Shown in pieces: positions 1-8,535 of a DNA stretch of 43,501 nt; within the stretch, counting starts at the first letter, position 1, and each line of letters opens with the position of its first letter. Position numbers and translations under genes: made by a program. A model generated the notes under the pieces. That model saw only the letters and a program-made list of their open reading frames with translations, was not told the DNA's origin and did not search any database. The stretch is from Lacunisphaera sp. (GTDB lineage: Bacteria > Verrucomicrobiota > Verrucomicrobiia > Opitutales > Opitutaceae): contig SIBQ01000019.1 in the NCBI GenBank assembly GCA_009695095.1, forward strand, positions 1 through 43,501. Direction: 5' to 3'.

Positions 1-546
1 GGCAAGGGCGGGCGGTACCGGATGGCGCGGTCGCGCGGCGGCGCCCGCGAGCTGGACAGCGAGGAGCACGCCGCGGTGCTGCTTGACTGGCTGCGGCGCT
101 ACCCGATCGTCGCCATCGAGGATCCCCTGGCCGAGGACGATGCGGAAGGTCTGGCGCAATTCACCCGCGCAGCGGGCAAGCACGTGCAGGTGATCGGCGA
201 CGATTTCCTGGTCACCAATGCCGCCAGGGTCGAGAGGGCGGCAGCGCTCGGCGCCTGCAACACGGTGCTGGTGAAGCCGAACCAAGCCGGCACTCTGACC
301 GAGGCGAAGGCGACCTGGGACACCGCGCGCAAGCTGGGCTGGGGCGCCATCGTGTCGGCCCGCTCCGGCGAAACCGAGGACGTCACGATCGTGCACCTGG
401 CCGTGGGCTGGGGGGTGCCGCAAATCAAGGTCGGCTCGTTCGCCCGATCCGAGCGCATGGTGAAGTGGAACGAAGGATTGCGCTTGGCGGACCAGCTCAG
501 CGGCGGGTGCCTGCCACCGCGATCCGCCTTCCCGTGGGGGCGTTAG
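1..546 (+). CDS. Enolase-superfamily protein, C-terminal part (enolase paralogue; 5' end outside the window)
   Basis: The reading frame is open from base 1, so the gene starts upstream and only about 181 C-terminal residues are present. They match the enolase barrel: YPIVAIEDPLAEDD (metal-binding Glu/Asp strand), the GDD strand, VLVKPNQAGTLTE (the lysine corresponding to the catalytic base), RSGETED, and QIKVGSFARSER with the second active-site lysine. Canonical enolase has His before RSGETED; here the residue is Ala (VSARSGETED). The sequence is also more diverged than a housekeeping enolase and ends in PPRSAFPWGR. Family knowledge: enolase interconverts 2-phosphoglycerate and phosphoenolpyruvate in the cytoplasm. 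The missing His suggests a paralogue with altered or reduced activity, or a different 2-phospho-acid substrate. Membership in the superfamily is certain; the function is not. It ends with TAG and converges on the PHP gene. Confidence 0.85.
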   Translation, partial: GKGGRYRMARSRGGARELDSEEHAAVLLDWLRRYPIVAIEDPLAEDDAEGLAQFTRAAGKHVQVIGDDFLVTNAARVERAAALGACNTVLVKPNQAGTLTEAKATWDTARKLGWGAIVSARSGETEDVTIVHLAVGWGVPQIKVGSFARSERMVKWNEGLRLADQLSGGCLPPRSAFPWGR

Positions 547-602
547 GCATGCGCCTGTAGTTGCATGGAGCCACCGGCCCGGCCGTAAGAGGGAGCCGCC
601 GC

Positions 603-631
603 CGCCGTGCCCGCAGGTTGCCGGCACGGCG
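603..631. terminator. Hairpin between convergent genes
   Basis: A perfect 9-bp inverted repeat, CGCCGTGCC (603-611) and GGCACGGCG (623-631), encloses an 11-nt loop. It lies between the stop of the enolase paralogue (546) and the stop of the oppositely oriented PHP gene (674), where a bidirectional terminator would be expected. No T-tract follows on either strand, so intrinsic termination is an inference. Confidence 0.4.
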
Positions 632-673
632 ATGTCACCGAGCCCGCGGATATTCTCAGTCTGGCTGGCCGGG

Positions 674-2044
674 CTACTTCCCCGCGTTCACCAACGGCTG
701 GGTCCAGGCGGTTTCTAATTCGCCCGCGACGCTGCCGTTCTCCTTTGGTTTCGAGGAGATAATTTTGGCGCGAACGTAAATCTCGTCGCCTTTCAAGGTG
801 TAGGCGGCATGCGTGCCTTGCACTTCGGCGAGCACGGTGCCGACGTCCTTGCTGTAGCGGTGATGCGGCAGGCCCTTTCGCGCGGGTTCGCCGGCGGGCG
901 ATGGCATGATCTGGCTGGTTGGGTCGTAGCCTTTGCGCGTGCCGATGAACTTCGTCACATACGTGACGCCCGGCTCCGGCTGAATCTCAACCGCGAGCCG
1001 GTTGTCACTGCGCACCACCTCAGACAGCGTGACGCCGGAACTGGCGTAGAAGTCGCCGGCTTCCATTGCGTGGATGATCGACTCGGGCGTGAGCTGCATC
1101 GCGCGGACCATGACCCAGCCGCGGCCCGCGTTGCTCCTGCCGATGCCGATCGTGTGATAGTGATGCGAGTCGTCGACACCGACGCCATACATCACGCCGA
1201 GTTTCAACTCGCTAAGCCGGCGCGTGAGAATGGCGTCCCACATGGCGTCGGTGCTGAGTCGCGTGGCGTCGCCGTCGTTGTTCACCTTAGGGTGGCCGCT
1301 GTAGACCTCGAAGAACCGCTCGTTGTGCAGCTGCATCAAATCCTCCGCCGTGACGCCCCAGACGAAGTTCGGATGATTCAGGTGCGGGAACATCGGCTGC
1401 CCCGTTTTCTGCCGCTGCTCGAGGACGGCATCAATCGTGCGCTGCATGACGTCGAGCGCGTTGTCTCCGGTGACCGGCGCGATGAAGTCGCGCGGGTTGG
1501 TGACGTTGAGGTGCACCGGACCACCGCGCTCCGGCTCGGTCGCGGTCCTCTCGCGTTTCCAGTCCGAGGTGATTTCCTCGCTCGGGATCATCAGGAACCG
1601 GCCCGGCTCCTCGAAAAACGAGCGGTATTCCGCGAGCGGCTTCAATCGCACTTCTTTTTTGCCGTCGGCCTCGCGCTGCTCGACCCAAGCGGAGCCGAAG
1701 CGCCGCAGATATTTTTGAAACACGTCGCCGCCACCGGGCTGGATCATTTCGCCCTTCATCAACACGGGCGGCGGCAACTCGAGCCAGCGCTGACCATCTT
1801 GCATCACGTTGTGATCGGACAGCGCGAGGAAGTGGTAGCCGTGGCTCCTATACCAGTCGGTCACCATTTCGGGATAATCGTCACCATCGCTCCACAGGGT
1901 GTGGGTATGCAGGTTGCCCTTGAACCACCGTGGCGCCGAGGTGGCAGGCATGGACTGGCCGCAGACGGCCGACGACATGAGCAGCAAGGCGCACGCGAGC
2001 AAAGCGGAGGCGCAAAACCACAGCGCGGAGGCGGGAGAATGCAC
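674..2044 (-). CDS. Secreted PHP-domain metal-dependent phosphoesterase-like protein
   Basis: 456 aa from a GTG start. The first ATG inside would remove the signal peptide, so GTG at 2044 is preferred; no clear Shine-Dalgarno is seen. Residues 1-30 form a classical export signal (hydrophobic ALLACALLLMSSAVCG, then small residues). The mature part starts with the PHP signature NLHTHTLWSDGD (His46, His48, Asp53), followed by LALSDHN near residue 77, then HLNHPNF and GVDDSHHYH, the remaining metal-ligand strands of the PHP fold. PHP proteins hydrolyse phosphate esters or diesters with two or three metal ions. A periplasmic or extracellular location suggests nutrient scavenging, but the substrate cannot be read from the sequence. 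The gene stands alone, converging with the enolase paralogue. Confidence 0.85.
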   Translation of the reverse strand: MHSPASALWFCASALLACALLLMSSAVCGQSMPATSAPRWFKGNLHTHTLWSDGDDYPEMVTDWYRSHGYHFLALSDHNVMQDGQRWLELPPPVLMKGEMIQPGGGDVFQKYLRRFGSAWVEQREADGKKEVRLKPLAEYRSFFEEPGRFLMIPSEEITSDWKRERTATEPERGGPVHLNVTNPRDFIAPVTGDNALDVMQRTIDAVLEQRQKTGQPMFPHLNHPNFVWGVTAEDLMQLHNERFFEVYSGHPKVNNDGDATRLSTDAMWDAILTRRLSELKLGVMYGVGVDDSHHYHTIGIGRSNAGRGWVMVRAMQLTPESIIHAMEAGDFYASSGVTLSEVVRSDNRLAVEIQPEPGVTYVTKFIGTRKGYDPTSQIMPSPAGEPARKGLPHHRYSKDVGTVLAEVQGTHAAYTLKGDEIYVRAKIISSKPKENGSVAGELETAWTQPLVNAGK

Positions 2045-2790
2045 GGAAGCCGGAGGGTTGGATGCGCCGCACGGGCGCGTCAGCGAGCAAAACAGGGCCG
2101 ATTTCGTTTGCGAGCTGAATTGCCGTCACGCCGTGCAAGCCGTTGCGCTAGTTGGGAGCGGTGGAATCGGAAGGTGGTTTCATTAAGGAAGAAATCCAGA
2201 TGATCGCCCGCTCAGCTCCGCGTACGCGCGGAATATACCGGCCATCTATGTGAAATGCCGCGGTGCCGGCGGCATCGAGCCGCGCGACATGCGCGCCCTT
2301 GAACGCGGTCTGCGCCACATGCTGCAGTGGACCGGCGTGTTGCCCGGCCAGGTGCTGGGAGCGGTGCTCGCCCTTGACGGCTTGAAGCAAGAGCACATGA
2401 AGGCCGAGTGCGGCGGTCGCGTCGTGCTCACACGTAATCAGCGTTCAGGGAGCAAGCGCGACGCGCTGTTCACCCTTGCACCGATCTGAGTCCAAACGGC
2501 TCCGCCGCAGGGCCCGACCCGGCAAACAGGATTCCCGATTCATGCCAGCAGCCAGCGACGACTCACGCTGAGCGGGTGAAATCACAGACCTTCGGATCGG
2601 AAGTGGCAGCAGCCATGGGAAAAGGGTGCACAGGAAGCGAACCCCGATTCCCGCGGATGGCCGCCGGCTCAAAGCTGCTTAACTGGTCTTAATATTTTCC
2701 CAGTTTTAGAGCTTCACTGGTCAACATACCTGACCAATGGTGGCGGACAAAATGCCGCTCTTGTTGCCATCATCCGTCCGTCTGCAGTCA
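2045..2790. other. Gene-poor 746-bp region
   Basis: Neither strand has a convincing gene. A short open stretch around 2250-2489 on the plus strand would encode 79 aa, and an overlapping minus-strand stretch (2148-2396) 82 aa; neither shows a motif I recognise. The right part (about 2680-2740) is locally A+T-richer than its surroundings. This may be decayed coding sequence. Confidence 0.4.
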
Positions 2791-3705
2791 TTAAGCCGCC
2801 GGCGCGCTAGCCGCGTAGCGCTCGATGAAGGCCTTGCATTCGTCGGTCAGTGGATAACCGAGGAAGCTGGTCGCGGTCGTGAAGAGCCCACGACGCACCA
2901 TGTAATACTTCAACCCGGTCAGCCAGCAGGCGATCGACTCGCCGCCATAGATCCCAAACAGCACTTTCTTCGTCTCAGCCTCCACCGCCCGGGCCTCATC
3001 CCGCTTGCCGGCCTGGAAAAGCGCCACGATCCGGTTGAGCTGGGGCGCCACCGAGGCGGCGCCACCAAACAGGCAGCCATCGTAGCCGGCCTCCAAATAA
3101 TCGAGGCAATGGAATTCGTCGCCGTTGAACAGCTGCAAGCCCGGCTTCTCTGCGCGGGCGGCGAGCGCAATCGCCCGCCGCTCGGGCGAGCCGGAACTGT
3201 CCTTCGCCAGCTGCACCTTCGGCAGCAGGTAAATTTCCTTCAGCCGGGCCTCCGGAATCATCACCGGCCGGTGCCGGCCGAGGTCGTAGATGCCCACCGG
3301 CAAGGGGCTCGCCTCTGCCGCCTCGGTGAAGAGCGCCACAATGCGCTCCGGGGTTGCGTTCATGAAAGTGGCTGGCGCGGCGATGATGGCGTAGTTCGCT
3401 CCGGCCTCAGCGGCGGCGCGGGCGTTATCGAGGATGCGCGGAACAGAGTTGTCGGAAACCTGCACCGCAATCTTCAGCCGCCCACCCGCGGCCTTGACGG
3501 CGGCTTGCGCCAGCCGGCGGCGTTCGCGATCGGGCAGCCACGGCCCCTCGCCGCAGGTGCCGGCCAGGAACAGCCCCTTGATCCCGTCGCGGAGGGCATC
3601 GTGCACCATTCGCTCGACGGAGGGCTCGTCCACCCGGAAGTCGGGGGTGAGCGGCGTCGGCACGGCGGACCAGATTTGCACAGCGGGCACTGGCTTTAGT
3701 TTCAT
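2791..3705 (-). CDS. Dihydrodipicolinate synthase / N-acetylneuraminate lyase family protein
   Basis: 304 aa from ATG at 3705. A TTG six codons upstream is possible but would sit deeper in the divergent promoter. The class I aldolase (beta/alpha)8 barrel of the DapA/NanA family covers the whole protein. Visible landmarks are WSAVPTPLTPD at the N-terminus, GTCGEG (the GTTGE/GSTGE carboxylate-binding loop, with Cys in the second position), GIYDLG with the catalytic Tyr, and VQLAKDSSG with the Schiff-base Lys. True DapA would keep an Arg soon after the Tyr motif and normally sits in lysine-biosynthesis contexts. Here it diverges from a sugar-type regulator and faces catabolic genes, so a 2-keto-3-deoxy-acid or related aldolase/lyase/dehydratase role is more likely. 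The exact substrate is unknown. Ends with TAA. Confidence 0.85.
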   Translation of the reverse strand: MKLKPVPAVQIWSAVPTPLTPDFRVDEPSVERMVHDALRDGIKGLFLAGTCGEGPWLPDRERRRLAQAAVKAAGGRLKIAVQVSDNSVPRILDNARAAAEAGANYAIIAAPATFMNATPERIVALFTEAAEASPLPVGIYDLGRHRPVMIPEARLKEIYLLPKVQLAKDSSGSPERRAIALAARAEKPGLQLFNGDEFHCLDYLEAGYDGCLFGGAASVAPQLNRIVALFQAGKRDEARAVEAETKKVLFGIYGGESIACWLTGLKYYMVRRGLFTTATSFLGYPLTDECKAFIERYAASAPAA

Positions 3706-3745
3706 CGTCCACGAGAGAACCAAACCACTCCCACGCCCGCTAGCC

Positions 3746-3763
3746 TAAACTACTGGTAATTTA
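3746..3763. promoter_or_regulatory. Putative operator of the GntR/LacI-type regulator
   Basis: TAAACTACTGGTAATTTA is an imperfect palindrome: 7 of 9 base pairs are symmetric. It lies in the 60-bp divergent intergenic region, only two bases upstream of the regulator's ATG, and is A+T-rich within GC-rich DNA. Such a position fits autoregulation and control of the divergent aldolase gene. No second copy was found by eye in front of the aminotransferase gene. Confidence 0.45.
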
Positions 3764-3765
3764 AT

Positions 3766-4869
3766 ATGAACAGCTCCCAGCCACCCTTCGACATTCCACT
3801 GCGTCTCTCGCTCTCGGTGCAGGCCGCCACCTCGATCAGCAAGGGGATCGCCGAGGGGGCGTGGCAGGATTACTTGCCCAGTGAGCGGCGCCTCTGCGAG
3901 ATGTTCCAAGTCAGCCGTCCTACCATCCGCACCGCCCTGCACCAGCTCGCCAAGAACGGGTTGATTGAGATCCGCCAGGGCCGCCGCAACCGCCTGCTCG
4001 CCCGGCCCAACCCGGCCGCCCGTAGGCGGAGCCATCTGGTCGGCCTGGTCACGCATGAACCCATCGCGCACATGTCGAGCACGACCTACCAGATCATCAG
4101 TAAAATGAGTGCGCACCTCGCGCAGCATGGCTTCTCCACCGAGGTGCTGGTCTGCCAGTCGTTCGGTGCCCGCGCGCAGCGGCGCAGGCTCGAGGAGTTC
4201 GTCCGCCAAAACCGGGTGCTTTGCTGCGTGCTCCTCTCCGTCCGCAAGGATCTCCAGCAATGGTTCTCCGAGCACTCGGTGCCGGCCCTCGTTATCGGCT
4301 CCTGCCACCCGGGAGTAAAGCTGCCCTCGCTCGACATCGACTATCATTCGGTCTGCCGCCACGCGGGCGGGGTCTTCCTTTCCAAGGGACACCGCCACAT
4401 AGCGCTCATCGTGCCATATTCCGGTGTGGCCGGCGATCTCGCCAGCGAAAAAGGATTCCTCGAGTCCATCCCGCTCAACCGCAGCAGCGACATACGGGCG
4501 AGCATCGTCCGCCACAACGGCACCGCCCAGAACATCACAGCGAAACTCGACGGCCTCTTCAATTCCGTCAGCGCTCCCACCGCCCTGCTGATTGCGAAAA
4601 CACAATTCGTGTTCGTGGTGATCATCTATCTGCTTAAACGCGGCCTTACGGTGCCCGATACCGTCTCACTCATCGCCCGAGACCACGACCATATTTTCGA
4701 AGTCGTCAGCCCTCCCCTTGCCCACTATACTAATGAGGGTGGTGCCTTTGAACATCGGCTTTTGCGTCTCATGCTCCAGATGGTCAGCCAAGGTTACCTC
4801 TCGACTGAGCCCAGTCTGATCTTCCCAAAATATTTCGAGGGCGGGACTATCAAAAAAGCCATAGGTTAA
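3766..4869 (+). CDS. Transcriptional regulator, GntR-type DNA-binding domain plus LacI/XylR-type ligand-binding domain
   Basis: 367 aa. Residues about 15-80 are a GntR-type winged helix (SISKGIAEGAW, LPSERRLCEMFQVSRPTIRTALHQL, then the wing GLIEIRQGRRNRLLA). Residues about 90-367 form a periplasmic-binding-protein-like sensor of the LacI family (HLVGLVTHEP, AHLAQHGFSTEVLVCQ, ALVIGS, LPSLDIDYHSVCRHAGGVFLSKGHRHIALI). This hybrid architecture usually senses a sugar or sugar-acid in the cytoplasm. It is divergent from the aldolase and upstream of the aminotransferase/M81/RidA cluster, so it probably controls both sides. Start choice: ATG directly after the A+T-rich palindrome at 3746-3763; there is no Shine-Dalgarno. 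The ligand cannot be predicted. Confidence 0.85.
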   Translation: MNSSQPPFDIPLRLSLSVQAATSISKGIAEGAWQDYLPSERRLCEMFQVSRPTIRTALHQLAKNGLIEIRQGRRNRLLARPNPAARRRSHLVGLVTHEPIAHMSSTTYQIISKMSAHLAQHGFSTEVLVCQSFGARAQRRRLEEFVRQNRVLCCVLLSVRKDLQQWFSEHSVPALVIGSCHPGVKLPSLDIDYHSVCRHAGGVFLSKGHRHIALIVPYSGVAGDLASEKGFLESIPLNRSSDIRASIVRHNGTAQNITAKLDGLFNSVSAPTALLIAKTQFVFVVIIYLLKRGLTVPDTVSLIARDHDHIFEVVSPPLAHYTNEGGAFEHRLLRLMLQMVSQGYLSTEPSLIFPKYFEGGTIKKAIG

Positions 4870-5272
4870 ACTGGATTGATCACTTACCCCGTGCTTTATT
4901 GCATTACGTGTCTCCGCTTTGGCTCGCGCAGCTTGGGGTATGTCACATTCAGCCGGAAAATAGATCGGGCGGCCGCCTTTCCATTGATGGATCATGCCCG
5001 GCGGCGGGACGTGGTGTTTCCGGATACGGCCCCCACCTATGCCAATGGCATTTCGAAAAAAATTGTCGGCGGGGGCTGGTTGGCCGCCACGTGCTGAACC
5101 CCAACGGTCGAAGCATGCCGAAACCCACCGGACAAGCAATCTTACCAGCATCGCTCCCTCGCCTTACCGTCGGCGACCAGGCGCCATGGCAACTGTCAAA
5201 GTTCACCCGAAATACTCCGCCGCCATAACCTTCCAGGAAATCACGCAAACCAGAACTCATCCCGCCTGTTTT
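4870..5272. other. 403-bp leader region of the catabolic cluster
   Basis: No gene is supported. The frame of the downstream aminotransferase is open through much of it (from about 4994), but that upstream translation is Arg/Pro-rich and does not resemble the enzyme family, so it is probably leader DNA. It presumably carries the promoter of the plus-strand cluster; no clear operator palindrome or riboswitch is visible. Confidence 0.35.
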
Positions 5273-6616
5273 ATGCCCTACACCTTTGCCGAGTCGCAAA
5301 AGCTATTCATCCGCGCCGCCCGCTCCATTGCCGGCGGTGTCAACAGCGGCATCCGCAAGCTCGAGTTGCCCGTGCCGGTCTATTTCACGCACGGCCGTGG
5401 CGCCCGCCTCTGGGACGTCGATGGCAACGAATACATCGACTACCAGCTCGGTCAGGGTGCCCTGCTCTACGGCCACGCCCCTGCCGGACTCGCCGCCGCC
5501 CTCGGCGAACAGGCCAGGCGCGGCACGCACTGGGCAGCCCAATCGCTGCTCGAGATCGAGGTCGCCGAGCGGATTCAAAAACTCATCCCCTCCGCCGAGC
5601 TGGTCCGGTTCAACAACTCCGCGACCGAAGTCGTTGGCGCAGCGCTACGCCTCGCCCGCGCCCACACGGGCCGGCCGCTCATCCTGAAATTCGAGGGACA
5701 CTACCACGGCTGGGGCGACGAGGGCCTGGTCGGCTTCGCCCCCCCGGCGGATCGCTGGGGCCCGGACGACACTCCGAGCCAGCTGCACCCGAGCCAGGGC
5801 ATCATCCCCGAGGTGCCGACTAAATTCGTGGTCGCGCGCTGGAACGATCCCGCCCACCTGCGGCAGCGCGTGAAGCAATACTCCGGGCAAATCGCCGCCA
5901 TCATCTTCGAGCCCGTGCTCTGCAACACCAGCTGCATCGCGCCCTGCGCCAGCCTGCTCGAGACCATCCGCGATCTGTGCGACCAGGAAAGCATGTTGAT
6001 GATCGCCGACGAGACTATCACCGGATTCCGGTTCGGCGGCGCGGGGGCGCAGGGTTACTTAGGATTCTCATCCGACCTCACCATCCTCGGCAAGGCGGTC
6101 GGCGGCGGCACGCCGTTTGCCGCACTCGCCGGCAAGGCGAGGTTCATGGAGAAAATCATCAAGGGCGAGATCGTCCACGCCGGCACGCTCAATGGCAACC
6201 CCCTCTGTCTCGCGGCCAGCAAGTGGTCCCTCGATTACGTGCTGGAGCACATGAAGGAGCATCCGGGGCGTATCAACAAACTCGGTCAATCCCTGATGCG
6301 GTCTCTGGAAGACTGCGCCCGACGCCACCATATCCCGTTGCATCCGCAGGGGCCGGGCCTCGTGTTTCACACCACCATGCTCAAGCCCGGCGCACCTCCC
6401 GGCCCGATTAACGACTACCGCGACTACGTCCGCCGGCACGATGCCCCCCGCTGGGCGCACCTGCGCCGCTACCTGCTCGAGGAAGGTGTCCGCGCCATCG
6501 AACGCGGCCTGTGGTTTGTGAGCATGGCGCACACCGATCAGGATCTCGCGGAAACCCTCCCCCGGATGGAACGCGCCTTCGCGCTCCACGCCCAGACTTG
6601 GCAGGCCCCCGCCTGA
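5273..6616 (+). CDS. Class III PLP-dependent aminotransferase, glutamate-1-semialdehyde aminomutase-like
   Basis: 447 aa from ATG 5273, chosen because family similarity begins at once (FAESQKLFIRAARSIAGGVNSGIR). The fold-type I class III features are in order: GARLWDVDGNEYIDYQLGQG, FNNSATEV (phosphate-binding loop), EGHYHGWGDE, IFEPVLCN, MIADETITGFRFG (Asp that contacts the PLP ring nitrogen) and LGKAVGGGTPFAALAGK (Schiff-base Lys). HemL-type enzymes move an amino group within glutamate-1-semialdehyde, but the motif FNNSATE in place of FVNSGTE and the setting inside a catabolic cluster argue against tetrapyrrole synthesis. A transaminase or aminomutase acting on the cluster's substrate is the better guess. 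RidA, two genes downstream, fits because PLP enzymes often release reactive enamines/imines. The stop is 7 bp before the M81 gene. Confidence 0.85.
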   Translation: MPYTFAESQKLFIRAARSIAGGVNSGIRKLELPVPVYFTHGRGARLWDVDGNEYIDYQLGQGALLYGHAPAGLAAALGEQARRGTHWAAQSLLEIEVAERIQKLIPSAELVRFNNSATEVVGAALRLARAHTGRPLILKFEGHYHGWGDEGLVGFAPPADRWGPDDTPSQLHPSQGIIPEVPTKFVVARWNDPAHLRQRVKQYSGQIAAIIFEPVLCNTSCIAPCASLLETIRDLCDQESMLMIADETITGFRFGGAGAQGYLGFSSDLTILGKAVGGGTPFAALAGKARFMEKIIKGEIVHAGTLNGNPLCLAASKWSLDYVLEHMKEHPGRINKLGQSLMRSLEDCARRHHIPLHPQGPGLVFHTTMLKPGAPPGPINDYRDYVRRHDAPRWAHLRRYLLEEGVRAIERGLWFVSMAHTDQDLAETLPRMERAFALHAQTWQAPA

Positions 6617-6623
6617 TTTCCTC

Positions 6624-8138
6624 ATGCCCAAGCGCGTTCTATTGGCCGGTCTCTTTCACGAGAGCCACACCTTCCTCACTGCGAAGACCCCGCGGGCGGA
6701 TTTCTCCACGGCCCTGGGCCGCGACATTCTCGCGATGGAGGGCAATGGCTCACCCATCGCAGGTTTCCTGAGTGTCGCCCGGGCCATGGACTGGGAGGTG
6801 CTGCCGACTGTCGACATGCGCGCCATGCCGAGCGGTCTGGTCGAGGAATCGGCCATTGACTATTTCTGGTCGGAGTTCTCCACCCGCGCCCGGCCCTGGC
6901 TGGAGGAAGGCATCGACGCCATCTTCCTCGTGCTGCACGGCGCCATGGTGTCCGAAAAGAACCTCGATGTGGAAGGCGAGCTGCTGGCCCGCATCCGGCA
7001 ACTGCCCGGCGCCGCCACGCTGCCCGTTTTTGCCGTGCTCGATCTGCATGCCAACGTTTCTCCGCGCATGGCCGAGCATGCCGATGCGCTCGTGGCCTAC
7101 CGGGAGAACCCGCATACTGACGCCTATGATACCGCCGGCCGCGCCGCCAACCTGCTGGCCCGATGTCTGACAACGGGCATCCGCCCAAAAACCATCCTGC
7201 GCCGGCTGCCGGTTATCTGGGCGCCGCCCGGGACCGGCACGGCGACTGACCCAATGCTGGCGCTGATGCTCATGGCCAGCAAGATGGAGTCGACGGATCC
7301 GACCGTCTGGGCCGTGAACATCGCCGCCGGCTTCTCCTTCGCCGATACCCCCGATACCGGCGTTTCCGTGAGCGTGGTCGCCGACGGTCCGGGCAAGAGA
7401 CTCACGGCGCAGTTGGAGGCCATCGCCCGCAAGGCCTGGGATCTGCGCAGCACGGGCGAAGCTCGTTACCCCACAGCAGACGATGTTCTTCAGCGCATCA
7501 TGCCCATCTCGAACGGCCCGGTGCTCCTGGTAGATCCTGCCGACAACATCGGCGGCGGTGCGCCCGGTGATTGCACCGGCGTCCTGCGTGCACTGCTCAA
7601 GCATGATGTGCCCGACTCTCTCGTGGTCATCAACGACCCTGCAGCCGTTCACCTCACCCAAGCCAGCCGGGTTGGAGGTACGCTGACGCTTGCCATCGGC
7701 GGCAAAGGTTCCCCGCTTGACGCCGGCCCGATCACACTGGCGGTCACCTTGATTTCTCGCAGCAATGGCCAGTTCGATCTCGAGGATGCGCACAGCCATC
7801 TCGCGTCAATGGTCGGACGTCATTTCGACATGGGCGACTGCGCTGTGGTCCGCCATCGCGGCGTCACCGTCCTGCTCACAAGCAAGAAAACCCCGCCGTT
7901 TGACCTGGGCCAGCTCCGCAGCCAGAGCATCGAGCCGAAGGACTTTAAAGTGATCAGCGTGAAGGCGGCGGTCGCCCACAAGCGCGCCTACGACCCGATC
8001 GCCCGCGCGAGCCACCTCATCGAGGCCCCCGGGCCGTGCTCCAGCGACTTCGGGCGCTTTGTCTACCGGCACGTGCGCCGCCCGGTGTTTCCCCTCGATG
8101 CTGGGGCCGGCCTTGATCTTTCGTCCCTCCGCCCATGA
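6624..8138 (+). CDS. M81 family metallopeptidase-like protein (MlrC/microcystinase family)
   Basis: 504 aa. The N-terminal half carries the MlrC signature: AGLFHESHTF (residues about 8-17), VLHGAMVSE, VLDLHANVS and YRENPHTDAYDTAGRAA, which supply the zinc ligands. The C-terminal half has the conserved LVDPADNIGGGAPGDCTGVL segment. MlrC of sphingomonads cleaves linearised microcystin fragments, but most M81 proteins lie in amino-acid, amidase or sugar-acid catabolic clusters and their substrates are unknown. No signal peptide, so it is cytoplasmic. It lies 7 bp after the aminotransferase, and its stop overlaps the start of ridA by four bases (ATGA), which indicates translational coupling. Role inferred: hydrolysis of an amide or peptide bond in the imported substrate. 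Confidence 0.85.
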   Translation: MPKRVLLAGLFHESHTFLTAKTPRADFSTALGRDILAMEGNGSPIAGFLSVARAMDWEVLPTVDMRAMPSGLVEESAIDYFWSEFSTRARPWLEEGIDAIFLVLHGAMVSEKNLDVEGELLARIRQLPGAATLPVFAVLDLHANVSPRMAEHADALVAYRENPHTDAYDTAGRAANLLARCLTTGIRPKTILRRLPVIWAPPGTGTATDPMLALMLMASKMESTDPTVWAVNIAAGFSFADTPDTGVSVSVVADGPGKRLTAQLEAIARKAWDLRSTGEARYPTADDVLQRIMPISNGPVLLVDPADNIGGGAPGDCTGVLRALLKHDVPDSLVVINDPAAVHLTQASRVGGTLTLAIGGKGSPLDAGPITLAVTLISRSNGQFDLEDAHSHLASMVGRHFDMGDCAVVRHRGVTVLLTSKKTPPFDLGQLRSQSIEPKDFKVISVKAAVAHKRAYDPIARASHLIEAPGPCSSDFGRFVYRHVRRPVFPLDAGAGLDLSSLRP

Positions 8139-8518
8139 AAATTGAATATCCCTGCCGCACCGACACTCCGACCTCGCACCTCCCCTTCAGTCCCGCCGTC
8201 ATAGTGGGCGGCCTGATATTTGTCTCCGGCCAGGCCTCCGTGGACGTAACCGGGAAGATCGTGCCCGACACCTTCGAGGGCGAGTTCCGCCGGTCGATGG
8301 AAAACCTGCGTAAAGTCCTCGAGGCGGCCGGCAGCGACCTGCGCCATGTTGTGCAGATGCGCAACTACGTCCGCGACGACGACGACGTGGCGCAGTTCAA
8401 CCAGCTCTACCGTGAATACTTCACCGCCCCCTACCCCGCGCGGGCCACCATCACCAACTGCCTGCCGGCCACCCTCCGCTATGAGGTCGAGTGCGTAGCC
8501 GTGCCCGCGAGAAAATAG
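8135..8518 (+). CDS. RidA family protein (reactive enamine/imine deaminase)
   Basis: 127 aa, the usual RidA length. The YjgF/YER057c/UK114 features are a beta-rich start, GGLIFVSGQASVD, MENLRKVLEAAGSDLRHVV, FNQLYREYF, PARATITNCLPA (the Arg that binds the carboxylate of the imine) and a C-terminal EVECVAV strand. Most family members hydrolyse 2-aminoacrylate or similar enamine/imine products of PLP enzymes to the keto acid and ammonia. Co-transcription with a PLP enzyme and the ATGA overlap with the M81 gene support a deaminase step or protective role within this pathway. Ends with TAG, 17 bp before the FAH-family gene. Confidence 0.88.
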   Translation: MKIEYPCRTDTPTSHLPFSPAVIVGGLIFVSGQASVDVTGKIVPDTFEGEFRRSMENLRKVLEAAGSDLRHVVQMRNYVRDDDDVAQFNQLYREYFTAPYPARATITNCLPATLRYEVECVAVPARK

Positions 8519-8535
8519 AGCGCCCTGCTTCGCCC

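Noticed and set aside
809-2203. 464-codon plus-strand open frame
   Set aside because: Antisense to the PHP gene, whose motifs are clear; the translation has no domain.
4994-5272. N-terminal extension of the aminotransferase
   Set aside because: The added 93 residues are Arg/Pro-rich and unlike the family, whose similarity begins at the ATG at 5273.
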